Of a stretch of 64,000 nucleotides of DNA, positions 17,426 to 26,678 are shown piece after piece (positions within the stretch are counted from its first letter, which is position 1; every line of letters begins with the position of its first letter). The translations under genes were made by a program, and so were the position numbers. The stretch comes from Hyphococcus sp. (lineage in GTDB: Bacteria > Pseudomonadota > Alphaproteobacteria > Caulobacterales > Parvularculaceae), in NCBI GenBank assembly GCA_028289605.1, contig JANQON010000009.1, forward strand, positions 1-64,000. Reading direction: 5' to 3'. The notes under the pieces were generated by a model. The model had not been told where the DNA came from. It searched no databases and worked only from the letters and a program-made list of their open reading frames with translations.

Positions 17426-18814
17426 TCACGCGCTTTCGGCGCGCGCCTGTCCGTTAACGCCGAGGGCCTTGAGTTTGCGGTGAAGCGCCGAGCGCTCCAT
17501 CCCGATAAAGGCGGCGGTTCGCGAGATATTGCCGCCGAAACGGTTAATTTGCGCAATCAGATATTCTCGCTCAAACCGCTCCCGCGCCTCGCGCAGCGGT
17601 AGGGAAATCACGAGTTCCAGTCCCTCGCCCGCCGGGATGGAAAGACCTGCGTCCATGATCTCCGACGGCAGGCGATCGCAGGTGATTTCAATATCTGGGT
17701 CGCGGTGCATCAGGATCAGCGTGCGTTCAATCACGTTGCGCAGCTGACGGACATTGCCCGGCCAGTGATAGGTCTGCAGCGCCGCCATCGCTTCGGGCGA
17801 AAAAGGTCGCTTCAACAGACCGTGCGAGCGTGCAATGCGGTCGACGAAATACGCCGAGAGCGCCGGAATGTCTTCGCGTCGTTCGTCCAGGCCGGGCGCC
17901 GCGATGGAAACGACGTTCAGCCGGTGGAACAGGTCTTCGCGAAACTCGCCCGCTTCCGACGATGCAAGCAGGTCCCGCGATGTCGACGAAATAATGCGGA
18001 CATCGACCGACACGGCGTTCTGACCGCCGACTCTTTTGAAGCGCTGATCGATCAGCACACGCAAGATTTTGCTTTGCGTCTCCAGCGGCATATCGCCGAT
18101 TTCGTCGAACATCAGCGTGCCGCCATGGGCCTTTTCCATCAATCCGATGGCGCGCGGACGGCCGTCCGGCCCTTCAATGCCGAACAATTCCTCTTCCATG
18201 CGGTCGGGCGCGATTGACGCCGCGCTCACCACCACAAAAGGCTGCGCGGCGCGCGTCGATGAAGAGTGGATCATCCGCGCAATGACTTCTTTGCCGGATC
18301 CCGGCGGGCCGGAAATCAGGACGCGCGAGCGCGCGTCGGCGACCCGCTCAATCACGCTGCGCAGGGACGAGACGGCCGCGGAAGACCCCATCAGCCCCCA
18401 ATCGGGCGCCCGTTGGCGCAGCTCGGAGTTTTCCCGGCGCAGGCGCGTCGCCTCCAGCGCCCTGCTGACAACGAGCACCAGCCGGTCGGCGTTAAACGGC
18501 TTCTCAACGAAATCGTAGGCGCCCTTTTTGATCGCGGCGACCGCCGTTTCGATATTGCCGTGTCCGGATATGATCACCACCGGCAGATCGGGATTGGTTT
18601 TTTTCAATTCCGCCAGGATCTCGATGCCGTCCATTTCGGAATTCTGCAGCCAGACATCGAGGATCACTAAGGCCGGCACGCGCTCGCGCACTGCGGCGAG
18701 CGCCGATGCAGCGTCATGCGCCGTCCTCGGACTAAAGCCTTCGTCCTCAAGGATGCCGGAGACAAGCTCCCGAATGTCTTCCTCATCGTCGACAACCAGA
18801 ATATCGATGCTCAT
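17426..18814 (-). CDS. ntrX: Response regulator NtrX
   Basis: 462 residues: receiver domain (DDEEDIRELV, phosphoacceptor in LVILDVWLQNSEMDG), AAA+ domain (GPPGSGKEVIARMIH, GGTLMFDEIGDM, RNVIERTLIL) and a C-terminal Fis-type helix-turn-helix (INRFGGNISRTAAFIGMERSALHRKLKALGV). It pairs with NtrY, encoded just upstream. The sigma-54 contact loop GAFTGA is not present: the corresponding segment reads EELFGIEGPDGRPRAIGLME. A sigma-54-independent mode, as known for other alphaproteobacterial NtrX proteins, is therefore expected. Confidence 0.95.
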   Translation of the reverse strand: MSIDILVVDDEEDIRELVSGILEDEGFSPRTAHDAASALAAVRERVPALVILDVWLQNSEMDGIEILAELKKTNPDLPVVIISGHGNIETAVAAIKKGAYDFVEKPFNADRLVLVVSRALEATRLRRENSELRQRAPDWGLMGSSAAVSSLRSVIERVADARSRVLISGPPGSGKEVIARMIHSSSTRAAQPFVVVSAASIAPDRMEEELFGIEGPDGRPRAIGLMEKAHGGTLMFDEIGDMPLETQSKILRVLIDQRFKRVGGQNAVSVDVRIISSTSRDLLASSEAGEFREDLFHRLNVVSIAAPGLDERREDIPALSAYFVDRIARSHGLLKRPFSPEAMAALQTYHWPGNVRQLRNVIERTLILMHRDPDIEITCDRLPSEIMDAGLSIPAGEGLELVISLPLREARERFEREYLIAQINRFGGNISRTAAFIGMERSALHRKLKALGVNGQARAESA

Positions 18815-18845
18815 ATTAAGATCAGTCCTCTTTACACATGTCCGG

Positions 18846-21254
18846 TTACTCAGCGGCAGCCGCGTGGCGTTGCGGCGGTTCTTCGACCTCGCTGCGAGGC
18901 AGAATCATTGTCATGCGGGCGCCGCTCGGTCCGAGACTGCCGTCGTCGGTAAAGCTCAACGCGCCGCCGTGTTCTTCGGCGATTTTCTTCACGATTGCGA
19001 GGCCGAGGCCTGTGCCCTTCGCCCGCGTTGTCATATAGGGTTCGGTCAGGCGATGGCGCTCCGTAGACGGAAGGCCCACGCCATTATCCGTGATGCTGAG
19101 CTGAACCGCGTCCTGCGCCTGTTCGATTTCGATGCGAATTCTCCCCGGATAGCCGCGCCCCGGCTCAGCGGCGCGGGCGGAAATCGACTCGCCGGCGTTT
19201 TTGATCAAGTTCGACAATGCCTGAACGATGAGGCGCCCGTCGCAATCGACAAAACTCGGTTCATCGGGCGTTTCGACTTCGAAATCGATATCCGGAAACG
19301 TCACTTTCTGCGGGAATACGGCGGCGCGCACCAATTCGCGCAAGTCTTCGCGGGCGATGACCGGTTTGGGCATGCGGGCGAATGACGAGAATTCATCGAC
19401 CATGCGACCGATATCGTTCACCTGGCGAATGATGGTCTCGGTGCATTTGTCGAAGACTTCCGGCGTGGACGACACCTCCCCGAGATATTTCCGGCGCAGC
19501 CTTTCAGCAGAAAGCTGAATCGGCGTCAGCGGGTTCTTGATCTCATGAGCGATGCGCCGCGCCACGTCGCCCCAGGCGGCGTTGCGCTGAGCGGAGATGA
19601 GCTGCGTGATATCGTCAAACGTCGCAACAAATCTCTTTTCGCCGTTCACTTCGTCCTTCACGATACGCACATTCAAGGTCTGAACGCGGCCGTCCCGCAC
19701 GATTTCGATCTGCTCGCCGGTTTCCGCATCCGTCGCCGCCGCAGATCGCTCGAGCGCAAAGGTCAACTCCGGCATGACGTCGCTGATGCGCCGGCCGGTG
19801 AGCTGCGCCGCGTCGTCTCCCAGCACGTCGGCGGCGGAACGGTTCGCGATGGTGATGCGGCCGTCTTCGGAAAGACCGATGACGCTCGACGAGACGCCGG
19901 ACAGAACCGCCTCGGTGAAGCGGCGGCGCTCGTCAAACTGCCGGTTGGTGTCGATGAGATCGTCGCGCTGGGTCTGCAGCTGCGCGGTCATGCGGTTCAT
20001 GGAACGCGCAAGCGCGCCGAGCTCGCCGTCTTCCTTGTGGACTTCCACCCGCGAGGCGAGATCGCCGCTGGAGACGTTTTCCGCCATGGTCACAAGGCGC
20101 CCGATCGGCTGCACCAGGCGCGTCGCGGCCCAGATCGCCAGCCAGATGGCGCCGAACAGGATAATCACCGCAAGCACGATGTACCCGGCGAGGAACACCC
20201 GCTCCAGTCGGGCGCGGCTGGCGGTCGCTTCCGCCCAGTCGTCGCGCATGCCGCGAACAGCGAGAAGGCGGGTCGACATTGCCGGCGGAATGACCTTGTA
20301 AGTTACAATGTAGCCGCCGTCATAGGCGTTGATCTTCAGAACGCCGCGGAACAGGTCGATGGCGCCTTCGTCGTTAAGATCGAAATTGCCCCACTCCTGA
20401 CGCGGACGCCCTTCCGCCGCTGCGCTATCAATACGGTCGAACACTTCCGCCGGGGGCAAAACAAACGCTGCGTTGACGCGTTGGACGCGGCCGACAATAT
20501 TGCGTTCGCTGTCAAGAATGACGAGCGCAGCGAGATCGCGAACAAGCGCTTGCTGAAGCAAACTGCGTCGAAACGCGATCGGCGCATTCTCCGCATTGAC
20601 CCCCAACGCGGCGCCGCGCGCTAGGTCAAGTTCAATCTGGTTCAGATTGATGCCGGCGTTATTGGCCTCGTCCTGAAAATACGTATTCGCGAAATCTCGG
20701 GAGATATTGACGTAGTTGTCGATCCGCTCACTGAAGACGTCGTTGAGGCTGCCCCGGAGAATAGTGAAGGCGAACAAAAACGCGATCACCGCCGGGACTA
20801 CCGCCAAAAGCGAAAACAGGCCGACGAGCTGAAGGTGCGTGCGCGCGCCCGCGAGCTGTCGACGCCGCTCAGCCAGCACATGCCACAGACGCACGCCGAT
20901 CAGCACCGCAAAACCCGCGGCGATGGCGATGTTGCCGACGATCATGCCCATGAGGAAGGTGCGGTCGACCCGCTCCACCAGCGGCGACATCAGGAACCAT
21001 GTAGTGAAAAAGGCAACGGCGCCGGCGCCCACCAGCGCGGCCGCCGCTGTCGTGTTCGAGAGAGCCCATTGCGGCAGGAACCGACGCACAGGGTTCGGAC
21101 CGGCGGTCACGCCTCTCGAATTATCGCCGTCTTCTCGTTCGTTACCCAATTTGCGCCGTCCAGCGGGATCGAAAACAACACCACACTTCGCCCCCAATGC
21201 GTCAATCTGAAACGATTTCCCCGCGTGGTCCGAGAGCAACACTTCCGTCTGCAA
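18846..21254 (-). CDS. ntrY: Sensor histidine kinase NtrY
   Basis: Up to 802 residues. An N-terminal region with several membrane helices and a large extracytoplasmic loop is followed by a HAMP domain (TRLVQPIGRLVTMAENVSSGDL), a PAS domain (GVSSSVIGLSEDGRITIANR), the phosphoacceptor helix ARRIAHEIKNPLTPIQLSAER and the ATPase domain (LSNLIKNAGESI, DNGVGLP, GTGLGLAIVKKIAEEHGG). It is the partner of NtrX in redox, nitrogen and envelope signalling. The frame opens with TTG at 21254; a GTG about 45 codons downstream is an alternative, so the N-terminus is uncertain. Confidence 0.93.
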   Translation of the reverse strand: MQTEVLLSDHAGKSFQIDALGAKCGVVFDPAGRRKLGNEREDGDNSRGVTAGPNPVRRFLPQWALSNTTAAAALVGAGAVAFFTTWFLMSPLVERVDRTFLMGMIVGNIAIAAGFAVLIGVRLWHVLAERRRQLAGARTHLQLVGLFSLLAVVPAVIAFLFAFTILRGSLNDVFSERIDNYVNISRDFANTYFQDEANNAGINLNQIELDLARGAALGVNAENAPIAFRRSLLQQALVRDLAALVILDSERNIVGRVQRVNAAFVLPPAEVFDRIDSAAAEGRPRQEWGNFDLNDEGAIDLFRGVLKINAYDGGYIVTYKVIPPAMSTRLLAVRGMRDDWAEATASRARLERVFLAGYIVLAVIILFGAIWLAIWAATRLVQPIGRLVTMAENVSSGDLASRVEVHKEDGELGALARSMNRMTAQLQTQRDDLIDTNRQFDERRRFTEAVLSGVSSSVIGLSEDGRITIANRSAADVLGDDAAQLTGRRISDVMPELTFALERSAAATDAETGEQIEIVRDGRVQTLNVRIVKDEVNGEKRFVATFDDITQLISAQRNAAWGDVARRIAHEIKNPLTPIQLSAERLRRKYLGEVSSTPEVFDKCTETIIRQVNDIGRMVDEFSSFARMPKPVIAREDLRELVRAAVFPQKVTFPDIDFEVETPDEPSFVDCDGRLIVQALSNLIKNAGESISARAAEPGRGYPGRIRIEIEQAQDAVQLSITDNGVGLPSTERHRLTEPYMTTRAKGTGLGLAIVKKIAEEHGGALSFTDDGSLGPSGARMTMILPRSEVEEPPQRHAAAAE

Positions 21255-21367
21255 TCGCTAAACCATTGGAGTTTCAGCTGCGCAAGGCTGCACCATGACG
21301 GCGTTGTTGCAGAAAATCAACAATAATGTTGCCGAAATGAAACAGTGGGAAACACGGTGTGAGTCGC

Positions 21368-22378
21368 TCACGCCGCGCTGGCGAACGCCCTGTCGACATC
21401 GCCGTCGAGGAAGTCGGCGAGCGCCCGCTCCACCGCCGCCGGCGAGGCCAGCCTGCAGATCGATGCCCTGAACGCGCGGCGGTCCGCATCGGCGATTTCA
21501 ACCGGAGCGTGTTCCACATAGGCGGCGAGATGCTTGCGCGCCATGCGCACGCCGAGCGGGGCCCCGTAATGGCGAATGGTCTCCGCGTAGTGGGACAGCG
21601 CGATCTCGCGCTGGCGCGCCGTGCTCGGCGCCCGTTCGGCGCCGCCTTCCGCCAGCGCCGCGGCCACCGCGCCCGCCAGCCACGGACGCCCCAGGGACGC
21701 CCGACCGATCATGACGCCGTCTGCGCCGGACTGGTCCAGCGCCTCGCGCGCCGTCGCCGCGCTGTCGATATCGCCGTTAACGATGAGTGGAACGGAAACC
21801 GCGTCCTTCACGGCGCGAACCGCTTTCCAGTCGGCGACGCCGTCGTAAAAGTCGTTCCGTGTGCGGCCGTGCACGGTGACCAGCGCGACGCCGGCCTGTT
21901 CGGCGCGCATCGCCAGTTCCGGGGCATTGAGACTAGTCCAGTCCCAGCCCAGGCGCATTTTCAGGGTCACCGGCTTCGATGTCGCGCCAATCGCCGCGTC
22001 GATCAGCGTCAGCGCGTGATCGAGATCGCGCATCAGCGCCGAACCGGACAGCTGGCCGGTCACCTGTCGCGACGGGCAGCCCATGTTGATGTCGATCACA
22101 TCGGCGCCGGCGGCTTCAGCGCAGCGCGCGCCCTCAGCCATCCACCTTGCCTCGCGACCGGCGAGTTGAACCACAAAGGGAATGACGTCGCCGCCGCCCG
22201 CCGCGCGGCGCACCACGTCCGGTCGCCCGCGGACCAGTTCCTCGCTCGCCGTCATTTCGGATACGACAAGCCCCGCCCCCGCCGCTGCCGCCGCCCGGCG
22301 AAACGGCAGGTCGCTGACGCCGGACATCGGCGCCAGGGCGACATTGTTCTTTAGCTCGATGTCGGCGATCTTGAGCAT
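21368..22378 (-). CDS. dusB: tRNA-dihydrouridine synthase DusB
   Basis: About 336 residues from the ATG at 22378. It has the FMN-binding TIM-barrel motifs of Dus enzymes: NNVALAPMSGVSDLPFRR near the N-terminus, VIDINMGCPSRQVTGQLSGSALMRD with the catalytic cysteine, VTVHGRTRNDFYDG and NGDIDSAATAREAL, and GVMIGRASLGRPWL. The start was chosen because MLKIADIEL is the family N-terminus; the longer frame runs into an intergenic repeat. In related genomes nifR3/dusB heads the ntrBC-ntrYX block. Confidence 0.95.
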   Translation of the reverse strand: MLKIADIELKNNVALAPMSGVSDLPFRRAAAAAGAGLVVSEMTASEELVRGRPDVVRRAAGGGDVIPFVVQLAGREARWMAEGARCAEAAGADVIDINMGCPSRQVTGQLSGSALMRDLDHALTLIDAAIGATSKPVTLKMRLGWDWTSLNAPELAMRAEQAGVALVTVHGRTRNDFYDGVADWKAVRAVKDAVSVPLIVNGDIDSAATAREALDQSGADGVMIGRASLGRPWLAGAVAAALAEGGAERAPSTARQREIALSHYAETIRHYGAPLGVRMARKHLAAYVEHAPVEIADADRRAFRASICRLASPAAVERALADFLDGDVDRAFASAA

Positions 22379-22450
22379 AAGCGCTTTGTTGACTTGGCGT
22401 TTCCCGCCTTTACCCGTAAATGATCGAAATCTAAATACCTTATCAAACGC

Positions 22451-22577
22451 CATCCTTCGAGGCTCGCTTCGCTCGCGCCTCAGGATGAGGTGAGAGCATG
22501 CAGCCGCCGCCTATCCTTTCCACACGAACAATCCTCATCCTGAGGCGCTCGCCAGGCGGGCGAGCCTCGAAGGATGG
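22451..22577. repeat. Type A palindromic repeat, head-to-head pair
   Basis: Unit one (22451-22490) runs from CATCCTTCGAGG to CCTCAGGATGAGG with an inner GCTCGCTTCGCTCGC hairpin. Unit two (22533-22577) is the inverted form, CCTCATCCTGAGG to CCTCGAAGGATGG. The same family recurs at 38148-38262, 41493-41604, 49833-50022, 57457-57568 and inside typA. It sits in the divergent dusB/ispDF interval. Confidence 0.85.
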
Positions 22578-22595
22578 CGGCATGATCAATGCCTA

Positions 22596-23771
22596 ATGGT
22601 TAACCAGAAAACGATCGCCATCATCGTCGCCGCCGGCCGCGGCAGCCGCGCCGGACCGGGCGGGCCCAAACAATACCGCCCGCTCGCGGGGCGCGCGGTG
22701 ATCGCCCATACGGTTGACGCTTTTCTGAGCCACGACTCCGTCGACGCCGTCCGGGTCATCATCCACCGCGACGACGGCGCGGAATACGACGCCGCCATAG
22801 GCGACCTGCGCGCCAACGATAAGCTGTTGCCCCCGGTGCATGGCGGCAAGGAGCGCCAGGACTCAGTTCGCTTGGGCCTGGAGAGCATTGTTGAAGAAGA
22901 ACCGTCCCGGGTGCTCATCCACGACGCGGCCCGCCCGTTTATAGACGCCGATACGATTTCGCGGGTCATCGACGCGCTCGACAAAAACGACGGCGCCATC
23001 GCCGCCCTGCCCGTGCACGATACGATCAAGCGCGCCGATGACGCCGGCGCCATCGCCGCGACGGTTCCGCGCGACGCGCTATGGCGGGCGCAGACGCCCC
23101 AAGGGTTTCGCTTCGAGAAAATTCTCGGCGCCCATCGCGCGGCAGCGGGAAACACCTTGACCGATGACGCAGCCGTGGCCGAAGCCGACGGTTTGACGGT
23201 CGCGCTCGTCCCCGGCTCGCCGGACAATATGAAGATCACCCAGGCCGACGACTTCGGCATGGCGGAAACCCTTTTGGCCCGAAAGGCGAACGACATGGAA
23301 TTCAGATCCGGACAGGGCTTCGACGTCCACGCATTCGAGGATGGCGACGCCGTCGTCATCTGCGGCGTCGACATCCCCCACGACAAAAAACTGAAAGGTC
23401 ATTCCGACGCCGACGTGGGCATGCATGCGCTGACCGACGCATTGTTCGGCGCTGTCGGCGAAGGCGACATCGGCGATCATTTCCCGCCGTCCGATCCACA
23501 GTGGAAAGGCGCGCCCAGCCGCATTTTCCTTGAGAAAGCGCGCGACGTCATCAGCGACCACGGCGGCCGCATCGTCAATTGCGACATCACGATCATCTGC
23601 GAAGCGCCGAAAATCGGTCCGCACCGAGACAAAATGCGGAATGCGCTGGCGGAGATACTGGAGGTCGAGCCCGCGCGCATTTCGGTGAAAGCAACGACCA
23701 CGGAACAGCTCGGCTTTACGGGGCGCCGCGAAGGGATCGCCGCGCTGGCGACGGCGATGGTGGCGTTGTAG
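22596..23771 (+). CDS. ispDF: Bifunctional IspD/IspF isoprenoid enzyme
   Basis: 391 residues. Residues 1-225 are the MEP cytidylyltransferase (IIVAAGRGSRAGPGGPKQYRPLAG, IHDAARPFI, QTPQGFRFEKI). From about residue 234 follows MECDP synthase IspF (RSGQGFDVHAFEDGD with the Asp/His metal ligands, KGHSDADVGMHALTDALFGA, GDIGDHFPPSDP, KATTTEQLGFTGRREGI). The two enzymes carry out steps 3 and 5 of the MEP isoprenoid pathway; the fusion is typical of alphaproteobacteria. Confidence 0.96.
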   Translation: MVNQKTIAIIVAAGRGSRAGPGGPKQYRPLAGRAVIAHTVDAFLSHDSVDAVRVIIHRDDGAEYDAAIGDLRANDKLLPPVHGGKERQDSVRLGLESIVEEEPSRVLIHDAARPFIDADTISRVIDALDKNDGAIAALPVHDTIKRADDAGAIAATVPRDALWRAQTPQGFRFEKILGAHRAAAGNTLTDDAAVAEADGLTVALVPGSPDNMKITQADDFGMAETLLARKANDMEFRSGQGFDVHAFEDGDAVVICGVDIPHDKKLKGHSDADVGMHALTDALFGAVGEGDIGDHFPPSDPQWKGAPSRIFLEKARDVISDHGGRIVNCDITIICEAPKIGPHRDKMRNALAEILEVEPARISVKATTTEQLGFTGRREGIAALATAMVAL

Positions 23772-23816
23772 GAGGGCGAGCAATGTCTGCGTTGCGATTG
23801 ACGTGGTCCCAACTTT

Positions 23817-23904
23817 CCCCGCTCATCCCGGCGCAGGCCGGGACCTCCCGCGGCTGGGTTCGGAGCAAGCGTAACGAGATCCCGGCCTGCGCCGGGATGA
23901 GCGG
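23817..23904. repeat. Type B palindromic repeat pair
   Basis: CCGCTCATCCCGGCGCAGGC and its inverse (GCCTGCGCCGGGATGAGCGG) flank a 37-base spacer. The family core GCTCATCCCGGCG...CGCCGGGATGAGC is a widespread alphaproteobacterial intergenic type and recurs at 30526-30613, 50412-50497 and 50681-50766. Confidence 0.8.
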
Positions 23905-23997
23905 TGTAGGGTGTTATCCATTGACTCCAACTACTCCTCTCAACGCGGACGGAAAAAATGCGGATAGGCTGTGTTTTCCAACAGGAGGCCCCGCCCC

Positions 23998-24495
23998 ATG
24001 ACCCAAACCCATCGCATCTGGTCGCTGGCGCAGGCGGTAATCGACAAGGCCGGCGCGGAAGGCGCCATGGTTGCGACCGCGGAGTCCTGCACCGGCGGCA
24101 TGATCGCGGCGGCGTTGACCGACGTGCCGGGGTCCTCGGCGGTCGTCGACCGCGGTTTTGTGACCTATACGAACGAAGCCAAAACCGAAATGCTGGCAGT
24201 CCCTCCCGAAATGATCGCCTGGTTCGGCGCTGTCAGCGGCGAAGTGGCGCGCGCCATGGCGCAAGGGGCGGTCTTGAATTCCCGCGCCGATGTCGCCGTC
24301 TCCGTCACCGGCATCGCCGGGCCGACCGGCGGGACGGCGGATAAACCGGTGGGGCTCGTCTGGTTCGGGCTGGCGCGCAAGGACGGGCTGATCCGGGTGG
24401 AGCGGCGGATTTTCGGCGTCGGCTCGCGCGACTATGTCCGCACGAAGTCTGTGGAAACCGCCCTACAGCTTTTGCTGAGCGGCCTCTCCCACTGA
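23998..24495 (+). CDS. CinA C-terminal-type nicotinamide-nucleotide amidohydrolase (PncC family)
   Basis: 165 residues, a stand-alone CinA C-terminal domain. Characteristic motifs are ATAESCTGGMIAAALTDVPGSSAVVDRGFVTYTNEAK and SVTGIAGPTGGTADKPVGLVWFG. Family members deamidate NMN to NaMN in pyridine nucleotide salvage. The ATG at 23998 follows AGGAGG by 9 bases. The last 33 bases overlap the end of the converging ratA-like gene. Confidence 0.88.
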   Translation: MTQTHRIWSLAQAVIDKAGAEGAMVATAESCTGGMIAAALTDVPGSSAVVDRGFVTYTNEAKTEMLAVPPEMIAWFGAVSGEVARAMAQGAVLNSRADVAVSVTGIAGPTGGTADKPVGLVWFGLARKDGLIRVERRIFGVGSRDYVRTKSVETALQLLLSGLSH

Positions 24496-24948
24496 CGCCG
24501 GCGACGTGTAAAGCGCATGCGCACGGCCGACAAAGGCGTCCGTCATTCTCAAAAAAGCCCGTTCAAACACCATCCGCGCCGTGGACTGCAAAAGCAGGCT
24601 TTTGAACTGGAACTCAATAAAGAAATCGATCTCGCACCCGCCGGCCGGCAGATCGGCGAACCGCCACCGCGTGTGCAGCGCGTCAAACGGACCTTCCGTA
24701 TAATGCGCATCGATGGCGTGGCTCTCCGGGTCGATCGTCACCTTGCTGCGAAATCGTTCGCGAAACACTTTGTAGGCGACCACCATATCAGCATGCAGCG
24801 TCCCGGCGCCGTCGTCGATATCGCGCTGGACCACCCGAAGGGCGACGCACCAGGGAATGAAATCCGGATAGGTTTCAACGTCGGCGACAAGATCGAACAT
24901 CTGCCGCGCGGCGAAAGGCACTTCTGTCAGCGATCGTCGCGACGTCAT
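24463..24948 (-). CDS. RatA/COQ10-like START-domain protein
   Basis: About 161 residues from the ATG at 24948 (MTSRRSLTEVPFAARQMFDLV, then ADVETYPDFIPWCVALRV). This is the alphaproteobacterial RatA/Coq10 family, a SRPBCC-fold protein that helps ubiquinone function in respiration; the name toxin RatA comes from E. coli ribosome studies. The gene overlaps the GST stop codon (ATGA) and its 3' end overlaps cinA on the other strand. It is normally encoded near lipA in this lineage, as here. Confidence 0.88.
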   Translation of the reverse strand: MTSRRSLTEVPFAARQMFDLVADVETYPDFIPWCVALRVVQRDIDDGAGTLHADMVVAYKVFRERFRSKVTIDPESHAIDAHYTEGPFDALHTRWRFADLPAGGCEIDFFIEFQFKSLLLQSTARMVFERAFLRMTDAFVGRAHALYTSPASVGEAAQQKL

Positions 24949-25625
24949 CCGGCGGACTTGGCCTTGCGTGCGTAGCCGTCGAACAGGTCGAGCATGCGCT
25001 CGCGCCACGCATCCACCGCCTGCGGCGCATCATAGAGCTCCTCGAGCACAACCGATCGCTGCCACATGAACGGACTGAACACCATATAATCGGACAGGTT
25101 CGGGGTTTCGCCGCCCAGGAACTTTCGTCTCGCCAGGGGCGCGGCCAGGGTCTGCAGCGCCTTTTCGAGGTCGCCGCGCGCGCCGGGCGCATTGGCGAAT
25201 TCCTCCAGCGTCATGCCGAAGCGCTGTTCGCGCGAGGCGCGGAAATATTCTTTGTCGTCGTCATGCGCCGCAACCCAGATGCGCAACATGATGAGACGAC
25301 CGAGATGGGGAAAGACATTTGCAAACGTCCAGGCCTGATAGAAATCGGCGGCCGCGCGCTCGGCGTCCGTTTCCAGGAAAGGCGACTCTTGGACGTTCTT
25401 TTCCAGCCAGGCGATGATGGCGGCGCTGTCGCAAATCGTTTCATCGCCCACTTCGAGGATCGGCAGTTTGCCGTGTTCCGGATCCGGATAGTTCTCCTTC
25501 TCGGCGAAGCGCAGCGGCGCGGTTTCGAACGACACACCCTTATGCAGAAGCGCAAACTTCGCCAGCCAGCAGAACGGGCTGGGACGAACTTCGGCGTCAG
25601 CGAGCGCTAGATCGTAGAGTTTCAT
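24945..25625 (-). CDS. Glutathione S-transferase family protein
   Basis: 226 residues with a thioredoxin-fold N-terminal domain (residues 1-85: SPFCWLAKFALLHKGVSFET, then KLPILEVGDETICDSAAIIAWLE with the glutathione-contacting V/P/E-D-S region) and an all-helical C-terminal domain (GGETPNLSDYMVF). Substrate unknown. It lies between lipA and ratA and overlaps the ratA start. Confidence 0.85.
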   Translation of the reverse strand: MKLYDLALADAEVRPSPFCWLAKFALLHKGVSFETAPLRFAEKENYPDPEHGKLPILEVGDETICDSAAIIAWLEKNVQESPFLETDAERAAADFYQAWTFANVFPHLGRLIMLRIWVAAHDDDKEYFRASREQRFGMTLEEFANAPGARGDLEKALQTLAAPLARRKFLGGETPNLSDYMVFSPFMWQRSVVLEELYDAPQAVDAWRERMLDLFDGYARKAKSAG

Positions 25626-25639
25626 CCGACGTTCCGACC

Positions 25640-26596
25640 TTAACCGCCGCGCGCCTCGCGGGCGCGTTTCAGTTTCGCAAAATCTTCGCCCGCATGATGC
25701 GACGATCGCGTCAGCGGCGACGACGAAACCATCAAAAAGCCCTTGGCGCGCGCCAGGGTTTCGTAGGCCTTGAATTCGTCGGGAGTGACGAACCGGTCGA
25801 CGGCGGCGTGTTTGCGGGTCGGCTGCAAATATTGGCCGATCGTGATGAAGTCGACGCCGGCGGCGCGCATGTCGTCCATCACCTGCATGACTTCTTCCCG
25901 GGTCTCGCCAAGGCCGACCATGATCCCGGACTTTGTGAACATCGCCGGATCGCGCTCTTTCACGCGCTCCAACAATCTGAGCGAATGGTAGTACCGCGCG
26001 CCCGGTCGAATGGAGAGATAAAGGCGCGGAACCGTTTCCAGATTGTGGTTGAACACGTCGGGCTTGGAATCGATCACCGTTTCCGCCGCGCCGTCCTTGC
26101 GCAGAAAGTCCGGCGTCAAAATCTCGATCGTGGTTTGCGGCGCCGCCTGGCGGATCGCCGCAACAACCTGTGCAAAGTGATCGGCGCCGCCGTCGAGAAG
26201 ATCGTCGCGATCGACGGAGGTGATCACCACATGAGAGAGCCCCATCTCCGCGACAGCCTCTGCGACATGCACGGGCTCGTCAGGGTCGAGCGCGGCGGGC
26301 AGACCGGTTTTGACATTGCAGAATGCGCAGGCGCGCGTGCACGTGTCGCCCATGATCATCATGGTCGCGTGCTTTTTGTCCCAGCACTCGCCGATATTCG
26401 GACAGGCCGCTTCCTCGCAGACGGTGTGCAGGTTTTTGGCGCGCACGATGGCGCGCGTTTCGGCGAACCCCTTCGAGGTCGGCGCCTTCACCCGGATCCA
26501 GTCCGGCTTGCGCAACATGGGCGTTTCCGGCCGCGCCTCCTTTTCGGGATGGCGCGGCCGCAGCTTTCCTTCGGCGGTGTCGATCAGCGTCGTCAT
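25640..26596 (-). CDS. lipA: Lipoyl synthase LipA
   Basis: 318 residues. The radical-SAM cluster CTRACAFC (C-x3-C-x2-C, about residues 86-93) and the auxiliary cluster motif [13 protein letters not shown] (about 60-72) are both intact, and the C-terminal [15 protein letters not shown] carries the conserved RSSxxA. It inserts two sulfur atoms into protein-bound octanoate. Length and motifs are normal. Confidence 0.97.
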   Translation of the reverse strand: MTTLIDTAEGKLRPRHPEKEARPETPMLRKPDWIRVKAPTSKGFAETRAIVRAKNLHTVCEEAACPNIGECWDKKHATMMIMGDTCTRACAFCNVKTGLPAALDPDEPVHVAEAVAEMGLSHVVITSVDRDDLLDGGADHFAQVVAAIRQAAPQTTIEILTPDFLRKDGAAETVIDSKPDVFNHNLETVPRLYLSIRPGARYYHSLRLLERVKERDPAMFTKSGIMVGLGETREEVMQVMDDMRAAGVDFITIGQYLQPTRKHAAVDRFVTPDEFKAYETLARAKGFLMVSSSPLTRSSHHAGEDFAKLKRAREARGG

Positions 26597-26678
26597 TGGC
26601 CGTCATATAGCGGCCGGATGACAGGATTGTAAGAGGCCAAACCCGTCCGCAGCTGTCCGGCGTCGGCCAAATTCGTCG

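Noticed and set aside
22378-22453. Longer dusB start at 22453
   Set aside because: It would start inside the repeat and add a basic segment not found at the family N-terminus.
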